A stretch of 64,000 nucleotides of DNA, from the NCBI GenBank assembly GCA_036502405.1, contig DASXYP010000084.1, positions 18,703 through 82,702 on the forward strand, read 5' to 3'. This DNA is from Chersky-806 sp036502405. GTDB taxonomy: Bacteria > Actinomycetota > Acidimicrobiia > IMCC26256 > JAENVU01. How positions within the stretch are numbered: position 1 is the stretch's first letter; every line of letters begins with the position of its first letter. Shown here piece after piece: positions 59,136 to 64,000 of this stretch. The notes under the pieces are model-generated. The model was not told the DNA's origin. It saw nothing but the letters and a program-made list of their open reading frames with translations, and ran no database searches. Made by a program: the position numbers and the translations under genes.

Positions 59136-60308
59136 ATGACGATCGACGGTTGGGTCGCACCGGGCTTCGAGAACGTGCGGGACCAGTTCGAGAAGAACTT
59201 CGCCGACGGGCTCGAGGTCGGTGCGGCGTTCGCGGCGTACCAGGACGGCGAGAAGGTCGTGGACCTGTGGGGCGGCGTCGCCGACGAGGCGACCGATCGC
59301 GCGTGGGCGGAGGACACGCTCGTCGTCGTGTTCTCCACGACGAAGGGTGCGACCGCGGTCTGCGCGAACCGGCTCGCGCAAGAGGGGCGCCTGGACGTCG
59401 ACGCGCCCGTCGCCGAGTACTGGCCCGAGTTCGCCGGCCGCGGCAAGGCCACGATCCCGGTCAACCACCTCCTCTCGCACCGCGCCGGGCTGGCCTGGGT
59501 CGACACACCGCTCACCCTCGACGACGCGCTCGCCTGGGAGCCGATGATCCACGCGCTCGAGGCCCAGGCGCCGAGCTGGGAGCCGGGGACCGCGCACGGC
59601 TACCACGCGGTCACGTACGGCTACCTGGTCGGTGAGGTGGTCCGGCGGATCACCGGCAAGACCGTCGGCGCGTACTTCCGGGACGAGGTCGCGTCGCCGC
59701 TCGGGCTCGACTTCCACATCGGCCTCCCCGAGGCGCTCGAGCCGCGGGTGGCTCCGATGCTCGGCGGCTTCGGTGGCGCGGCCGAAGCGGACGCGGACGC
59801 CGATCCCGAGGCGATGGCCGCGCTCGCCGCGCTCATCGGGCCCGGGTCCAACCTCGGGAAGGCCCTCAGCGCGGGCGGTGCGTTCTCGGACGCGCAGCTC
59901 TTCAACACTCGTCCGGTGCACGCGGCGGAGATCCCCGCGGCCGGGGGCATCACCGACGCCCGCTCGGTGGCCCGGATGTACGCGGCCTGCATCGGCGACG
60001 TGGACGGCGTCCGCCTGCTCGGCCCGGACCAGGTCGCCGACGCGACGACGCAGCGCACGGAGGGCCCGGACATCGTGATCCTGAACCTCGATCTCCAGTT
60101 CGGGCTCGGGTTCTTCGTCCCGTCGTCGCTGCTCCAGCTCGGCGGCCCGCGCTCGTTCGGCCACTTCGGTATGGGCGGTTCGGCGGGCTGGTGCGACCCC
60201 GAGGCCGGGCTTGCGTTCGGCTACGTGATGAACAAGATGGACCTCGGGCTCGCGGGTGACCTCCGCAGCTACTCGTTGGTCAACGCGTGCTACGAGTCGC
60301 TCCGTTAG
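59136..60308 (+). CDS. serine hydrolase of the beta-lactamase (class C)/EstB family
   Basis: A 390-residue penicillin-binding-protein-like esterase. The catalytic S-x-x-K is FSTTKGATAV near residue 70, the Y-x-x motif is GYHAVTYGYLVGEVV, and FGHFGMGGSAGWCDPEAGL is the late H/K-x-G-like strand. LEVGAAFAAYQDGEKVVDLWGG is the usual N-terminus. No signal peptide is present, so it is probably a cytoplasmic esterase rather than a resistance enzyme. It converges on the encapsulin gene with 76 bases between the ends. Confidence 0.88.
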   Translation: MTIDGWVAPGFENVRDQFEKNFADGLEVGAAFAAYQDGEKVVDLWGGVADEATDRAWAEDTLVVVFSTTKGATAVCANRLAQEGRLDVDAPVAEYWPEFAGRGKATIPVNHLLSHRAGLAWVDTPLTLDDALAWEPMIHALEAQAPSWEPGTAHGYHAVTYGYLVGEVVRRITGKTVGAYFRDEVASPLGLDFHIGLPEALEPRVAPMLGGFGGAAEADADADPEAMAALAALIGPGSNLGKALSAGGAFSDAQLFNTRPVHAAEIPAAGGITDARSVARMYAACIGDVDGVRLLGPDQVADATTQRTEGPDIVILNLDLQFGLGFFVPSSLLQLGGPRSFGHFGMGGSAGWCDPEAGLAFGYVMNKMDLGLAGDLRSYSLVNACYESLR

Positions 60309-60384
60309 CCGCCGCTGCTCGTCGCCCGGTCGCGATCCGGCGATGGAGCGGCGGGGATCAGTCGAGGCGCAGACCGCGGAGGCG

Positions 60385-61194
60385 CTACTTCTTCTTCGCG
60401 TAGACGAGCGCAACTGCGGCTTCCGGGGTGTGCACCCGGAACGTGAGGCTCTCCTGCAGGTAGAGCGACACCCCGCCCGCATCGTGCGACGCGAACCCGA
60501 TGGACGTGTCCTGGCCGCTCGTCAGCTCGAAGTCGCCGCCGCGGATGCTGAGCACGATCGCGCCGTCGACGGCCGGCGCCCAGACGATGGGACCGTCGAG
60601 GATCATCCGCAGGTGGTTGAAGATCGGGTAGCCGCCCTCGGTCGTCTCGACCACGCCGGTGTAGCAGCGCGGGCCGAGCGCGATCGCGTACGGGCCGTCG
60701 ACGCCCGCGGCCCGCAGCCGGGCCACCGCGGAGGCGACCGGTCGCGGGTAGTCGGTGTAGTCGCCGGGGATCGGGATCGCGTCGTGCTCGGAGGCCTCGC
60801 TCATCCCTTCGATCCCGGCGGCGCCGAACCCGTGGAAGACCGCCTTGTCCTCGGCCTCGGCCAACCGGACCGCGGCGTCGCGCACCGGGTCGAGATCGGG
60901 CGACTGGCTCCCCCGCTCGATCGCGTCGAGCTCGGCGCGTGCGACGGTGAAGGCCGTGCGCAGCTCGACGAGCGGCTGGATCTTGCGCAGCGATGCGCCG
61001 ACCTCGGGGTGCGGCGACTTCACCGACTCGACCCGGCCCAGGTCCACCGCCGACTCCTCCCACCCCTTCGGGCCGGAGAAGTCGACGACCTTGCGCCCCG
61101 CGAGGTAGGTGCGCAGCGTCTGGCCCGCTTCCTCCTCGATCGCCTCCCAACCGGCGGCGGTGATCGGTGCGAGCTCGCGGAACAGGTGGTTCAC
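60385..61194 (-). CDS. encapsulin shell protein (family 1, linocin/CFP29-like)
   Basis: A 269-residue HK97-fold nanocompartment protein. LFRELAPITAAGWEAIEEEAGQTLRTYLAGRKVVDFSGPKGW is the conserved N-terminal arm (read in two pieces), VRLAEAEDKAVFHGF the P-domain helix, PYAIALGPRCYTGVVETTEGGYP the A-domain and SLYLQESLTFRVHTPEAAVAL the C-terminal strand. Shells of about 60 subunits (T=1) enclose cargo bearing a C-terminal targeting peptide. The GTG start overlaps the stop of the cargo gene by four bases, so shell and cargo are cotranslated. Confidence 0.94.
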   Translation of the reverse strand: MNHLFRELAPITAAGWEAIEEEAGQTLRTYLAGRKVVDFSGPKGWEESAVDLGRVESVKSPHPEVGASLRKIQPLVELRTAFTVARAELDAIERGSQSPDLDPVRDAAVRLAEAEDKAVFHGFGAAGIEGMSEASEHDAIPIPGDYTDYPRPVASAVARLRAAGVDGPYAIALGPRCYTGVVETTEGGYPIFNHLRMILDGPIVWAPAVDGAIVLSIRGGDFELTSGQDTSIGFASHDAGGVSLYLQESLTFRVHTPEAAVALVYAKKK

Positions 61195-61568
61195 AGGAGT
61201 CCCTCCCCCTTCAGGCTGCCGATCCCCAACGACGCGGGCGCCGAGGCGTCGTCGCCCTCGTGCTCGGCCTCGTGCTCGATCTCGGTGATCGAGCCCTCGG
61301 TGAAGAGATAGGTCCGGAGGTGCTGGTCGAGCACCGCGTCGTGACGGCGGAGCCACTCGATCGTCATCGCCGCGTGCTCCTTCTCCTCGTCGCGGTTGTG
61401 GCGCAGCACCGCGGCGAGCGACGCATCGTCCGTGGCGTCGGCCCGCTGGTGGTACCAGTCGACGGCCTCGAGCTCCTCCATGATGGAGACGAGCGCCCGG
61501 TGCTGATCGATCGTGCCCGGATCCAGCTTGTCGGCCGGCTCGTGCAAGCCCGCGCTCGATGATGCCAT
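61191..61568 (-). CDS. encapsulated ferritin (EncFtn) with C-terminal targeting peptide
   Basis: A 125-residue ferritin-like half-bundle. MEELEAVDWYHQRAD and RDEEKEHAAMTIEWLRR carry Glu32, Glu62 and His65, which match in spacing and number the ferroxidase ligands described for Rhodospirillum rubrum EncFtn; Glu31 and Glu34 correspond to its entry-site residues. The C-terminus LGIGSLKGEGLL contains the I-G-S-L-K-G-type targeting peptide that docks cargo inside the shell. It oxidises Fe(II) for storage in the encapsulin lumen. CGGAGG precedes the ATG. The shell gene overlaps its stop. Confidence 0.94.
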   Translation of the reverse strand: MASSSAGLHEPADKLDPGTIDQHRALVSIMEELEAVDWYHQRADATDDASLAAVLRHNRDEEKEHAAMTIEWLRRHDAVLDQHLRTYLFTEGSITEIEHEAEHEGDDASAPASLGIGSLKGEGLL

Positions 61569-61665
61569 CGTGACCTCCGTGGACTGATCGTCGTTCGTCC
61601 GCCGAGAGTGTCTCCCGGGCGCCGGCGCGCCAACCCTAGCGGGAGGCCCGCAACGCCGGCCGGGC

Positions 61666-62331
61666 TCAGTCGAGCCAGCCGGGGCGCACCAGCCCGGTCT
61701 CGTACGCGAACACGACCAGCTGCGCGCGGTCGCGGGCGCCGAGCTTGGTCATGGCCCGGCTGATGTGCGTCTTCACGGTGGTCGGGCTGATGACGAGGAG
61801 CGCCGCGATCTCGCCGTTGGACAGGCCGGCAGCGGCATGGCTCATGACCTCGCGCTCGCGGTCGGTCAGCCGGTCGAGCTCCGGCGCGAGACCCGCCGGC
61901 TTGGCCCGCGCGGCGTACTCCTCCACCAGACGCCGGGTCGCCCGGGGCGACAGGAGGCCCTCGCCGTCGGCGACGGTGCGCACGGCCCGGATCAGGTCGG
62001 CCGGCTCGGTGTCCTTGACCAGGAACCCCGCGGCACCGAGCTTGATCGCCTCGAAGACGTACTCGTCGAGATCGAAGGTCGTCAGCACGACGATGCGGAC
62101 GTCGCTCAGCCGGGAATCCCCGCTGATGGCGCGCGTCGCCTCGAGGCCGTCGGTCCCCGGCATGCGGATGTCCATGAGCACGACGTCGGGAAGGAGCGTC
62201 CCGGTGGCGCCGATCGCCTCCGCGCCGTCTCCCGCCTCGCCGACGACCTCGATGTCCGGTTGCGCGTCGAGCAGGGCGCGCAACCCGCCACGCACGAGCA
62301 CCTGGTCGTCGACGAGGAGCACGCGGATCAT
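61666..62331 (-). CDS. NarL/FixJ-type response regulator
   Basis: A 221-residue two-domain regulator. The receiver domain (residues 1-120) begins IRVLLVDDQVLVRGGLRALL with the acidic pair Asp8-Asp9, the phosphoacceptor Asp54 in VVLMDIRMPG and the conserved Lys in GFLVKDTEP. The LuxR-type HTH (about 150-215) has LTDREREVMSHAAAGLSNGEIA and TVKTHISRAMTKLGARDRAQLVV. It is encoded directly after, and overlapping by four bases, the histidine kinase gene, its likely partner. Confidence 0.93.
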   Translation of the reverse strand: MIRVLLVDDQVLVRGGLRALLDAQPDIEVVGEAGDGAEAIGATGTLLPDVVLMDIRMPGTDGLEATRAISGDSRLSDVRIVVLTTFDLDEYVFEAIKLGAAGFLVKDTEPADLIRAVRTVADGEGLLSPRATRRLVEEYAARAKPAGLAPELDRLTDREREVMSHAAAGLSNGEIAALLVISPTTVKTHISRAMTKLGARDRAQLVVFAYETGLVRPGWLD

Positions 62332-63497
62332 CCGACCGCGCCGATGGGGAGCTCGGCGCGCACCGCGAAGCCACGACCGGGCCTGGGGCCGGCTTCGAGC
62401 CGCCCGCCGACGGACGCCGCGCGCTCCCGCATGCCGGCGATGCCGTTGCCGCCGCCCGGCAGCTCGGGCGTCCCGGTCCGGCCCGACCCCTCGTCCAGGA
62501 TCTCGAGCCCGAGCGTCTCCCCGTCGGTGCGGATCCGCACGAACGCCACGGGGACGTCGGAGTGGCGCGCGACGTTGGTCAGCGACTCCTGGATGATGCG
62601 GAACGCGGCGAGATCGGTGTTGCGCGAGAGCTCGGGCAGCGCGCCGTCGACGTCCACCGTGACCTCGACCCCCGACGCCTCGGCGCTGGAGACGAGGTCG
62701 TCGAGCCGGTCGAGGCTCGGGGTCGCGGACCGGGGCGCGTCCTCGTCGACCTGGCGGAGCACGCCCAGGATCGAGCGCAGCTCCACGAGCGCCTCCTTGC
62801 TCGCCTGCTTGATCGTCGTGAGCGCACGCGCGGCCTGGCCCGGCTGCTCGTCCATCAGGTGCAGCGCGACGCTCGCCTGGATGTTGATCAACGACATGTT
62901 GTGCGCGACCGCGTCATGCAGGTCCCGGGCGATCTGCAGACGTTCGTCGCCGGCGCGCCGGCGGAGCTCCTCGGCCCGGCTGCGCGCCATCTCACGGGCT
63001 CGGTCACGCCGGCTGCGCACCAGCTCGGTGATGCTCAGCAGGGCGACGAGCCAGGCACCGAGCGCGACGATCTCCTCCCATCCCGGGTACGGCGCCCGCC
63101 CGATCACGTACCCGAGCCACGGGAAGCCGAGGAAGCCGACGACCAGGCACGTGATCGCGACGCGACGATGGCCCGTGAGCACCGCCTGGAAGAACGCGAC
63201 GAGCAAGGGCAGGAAGATCGGCCCTCGGGGGTAGCCGAAGGACCAGTAGGCCAGCGACGCGGCGAGGACGACGACCAGCACGCCCGCCGGGTGCCGGTGG
63301 CGGAAAGGAAGCGCGAGAACGGCGAGCGCGAGCAGCACCAGCCCTCCCACCCCGATCGCACGGTGGTCGTGGTGGGTCGCAGTCAGCGCGGTCGCACCGA
63401 TCGTGACGAGCCCGACGACGAGGATGACGGCGCCATCGGCCAACGCGCGCCTTCGGCGAGCGTGATGCTCGACGTCTGCCGTGAGCTCGGCGGCCAT
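62328..63497 (-). CDS. sensor histidine kinase (HisKA_3 type)
   Basis: A 389-residue kinase. The N-terminal 150 residues hold about five membrane helices. The HisKA_3 dimerisation domain has LQIARDLHDAVAHNMSLINIQA with the phosphoacceptor His. The HATPase domain has AFRIIQESLTNVARHSDV (N box) and GGGNGIAGMRERAASVGG (G boxes). ATG 63497 is used. The 200-base divergent region between this gene and the MacB/LolD-like ATPase suggests that the exporter is the system's target. Confidence 0.9.
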   Translation of the reverse strand: MAAELTADVEHHARRRRALADGAVILVVGLVTIGATALTATHHDHRAIGVGGLVLLALAVLALPFRHRHPAGVLVVVLAASLAYWSFGYPRGPIFLPLLVAFFQAVLTGHRRVAITCLVVGFLGFPWLGYVIGRAPYPGWEEIVALGAWLVALLSITELVRSRRDRAREMARSRAEELRRRAGDERLQIARDLHDAVAHNMSLINIQASVALHLMDEQPGQAARALTTIKQASKEALVELRSILGVLRQVDEDAPRSATPSLDRLDDLVSSAEASGVEVTVDVDGALPELSRNTDLAAFRIIQESLTNVARHSDVPVAFVRIRTDGETLGLEILDEGSGRTGTPELPGGGNGIAGMRERAASVGGRLEAGPRPGRGFAVRAELPIGAVG

Positions 63498-63696
63498 GGA
63501 TTCAGCGTAGGGAATCGGATCTGCGAGGACATCCTCCGCCGGGTGGCCCCGGCCCGTACTCCCAGGGGAGGACCGGGGTGCCGGTCGACGGCCGCGCGCA
63601 CGCCCGGGGCGGTAGTGCGAGGTCCCGCCGCGTGAGGGACGACGTGGAGGGGCGCCATCGTCATCGTGGGGTCGTGCCCACCCACGGAGGTCAACG

Positions 63697-64000
63697 ATGA
63701 CGACCAGCACGATCGCACCGACGCTCGCGGCCGCCCGAGCGGTGTCCGCGAGCAAGGTCTACGGCAGCGGTGACACCGCTGTCCGCGCGCTCGACGACGT
63801 GACCCTCGAGATCCCGACCGGCAGGCTGACGGCGATCATGGGCCCGTCCGGGTCCGGGAAGTCGACGCTCATGCACTGCATGGCCGGCCTCGACGCGCTG
63901 ACTGCCGGGCGGGTCCTCATCGGGGACCAGGACCTGGCCGCGCTGTCGGACCAGGCGCTCACGCGGCTGCGTCGGGACCGGGTCGGCTTCGTCTTCCAGG
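63697..64000 (+). CDS. MacB/LolD-type ABC transporter ATP-binding protein (3' partial)
   Basis: The first 101 residues of an ABC ATPase are in the window. VSASKVYGSGDTAVRALDDVTLEI starts the domain, MGPSGSGKSTLMHCMAGLD is Walker A and RLRRDRVGFVFQ reaches the Q-loop. The spacing V-Y-G-x-G-x-x-x-V-x-A-L is typical of LolD/MacB/FtsE-like ATPases paired with FtsX-type permeases. ATG 63697 has a CGGAGG ribosome binding site. Such transporters in actinobacteria are frequently controlled by the adjacent NarL-type two-component system. Confidence 0.88.
   Translation, partial: MTTSTIAPTLAAARAVSASKVYGSGDTAVRALDDVTLEIPTGRLTAIMGPSGSGKSTLMHCMAGLDALTAGRVLIGDQDLAALSDQALTRLRRDRVGFVFQ

Noticed and set aside
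59136..60308. beta-lactamase resistance gene
   Set aside because: The S-T-T-K motif also marks class C-like esterases; there is no signal peptide, and the length and C-terminal motif fit EstB-type esterases better.
1..64000. CRISPR arrays, prophage, insertion sequences, rRNA or tRNA genes
   Set aside because: No regularly spaced repeats, transposase or integrase motifs, or structured RNA genes were found by reading both strands. A dedicated tRNA and IS search would be needed to exclude them completely.

Overview
This is a GC-rich (roughly 70 percent G+C), densely coded bacterial chromosome segment with no plasmid, phage, transposase, rRNA, tRNA or CRISPR sequence that I could recognise. GTG and ATG starts, four-base RTGA stop/start overlaps, a mycothiol-dependent maleylpyruvate isomerase-like protein, a GAF-ANTAR regulator, a soluble acyl-ACP desaturase, an ECF42/DGPF pair and an Erm(37)-like methyltransferase all point to an actinobacterium. 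Repeated amidohydrolase, P450, sulfotransferase and phosphotransferase genes would suit an aerobic free-living member, possibly of the Acidimicrobiia. That class assignment is inference.

Layout. 1-4.1 kb: end of a secreted-type alpha/beta hydrolase, two SAM methyltransferases, a DUF3995 membrane protein and an unknown two-part protein. 4.1-12.4 kb: a hydrolase island (D-aminoacylase-like deacylase, formylglycine sulfatase, amidohydrolase, MEST-like hydrolase, SDR) beside a DapB-like dehydrogenase. 12.3-16.6 kb: small unknown proteins, an Erm(37)-like methyltransferase, a PhyH dioxygenase and an acetyltransferase. 16.6-19.9 kb: repeats, then an S1P-lyase-like PLP enzyme overlapping an FGGY kinase. 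19.9-25.4 kb: acyl-ACP desaturase, GAF-ANTAR regulator, VOC protein, and a cyclase/membrane protein/GNAT-like operon. 25.3-30.1 kb: LtrA, the agmatine-to-putrescine pair (agmatine deiminase, N-carbamoylputrescine amidase) and a membrane desaturase. 30.1-34.0 kb: ABC-2 exporter. 34.1-36.5 kb: ECF42 sigma factor with its DGPF partner and a DHFR-like reductase. 36.7-45.3 kb: SDR, two amidohydrolases, lipoprotein esterase, DHA2 exporter and a large kinase/flippase mosaic. 45.4-54.7 kb: two P450s, CsbD protein, phosphotransferase, phosphoribosyltransferase and sulfotransferase. 54.8-61.6 kb: an iron/ferritin-like district with two Tat-exported ferritin-like proteins, a TatA, another diiron-type protein, and an encapsulin with its encapsulated ferritin. 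61.7-64 kb: a NarL-type two-component system and the start of a MacB/LolD-type ATPase.

The most notable points are the encapsulin/EncFtn operon; the Tat ferritin-like pair with unusually long sequence ahead of the twin arginines; the short Erm-like gene; and several families of short non-coding repeats. The repeats include about 50-105 bp GAGCGGG-type elements sitting exactly at RTGA gene junctions, nested TTTCGGTGC palindromes, and a CCGCCGGCC repeat that has one copy inside a gene. Two promoter regions share a TACGCGCGCGTA palindrome, and one promoter has a MerR-type layout.
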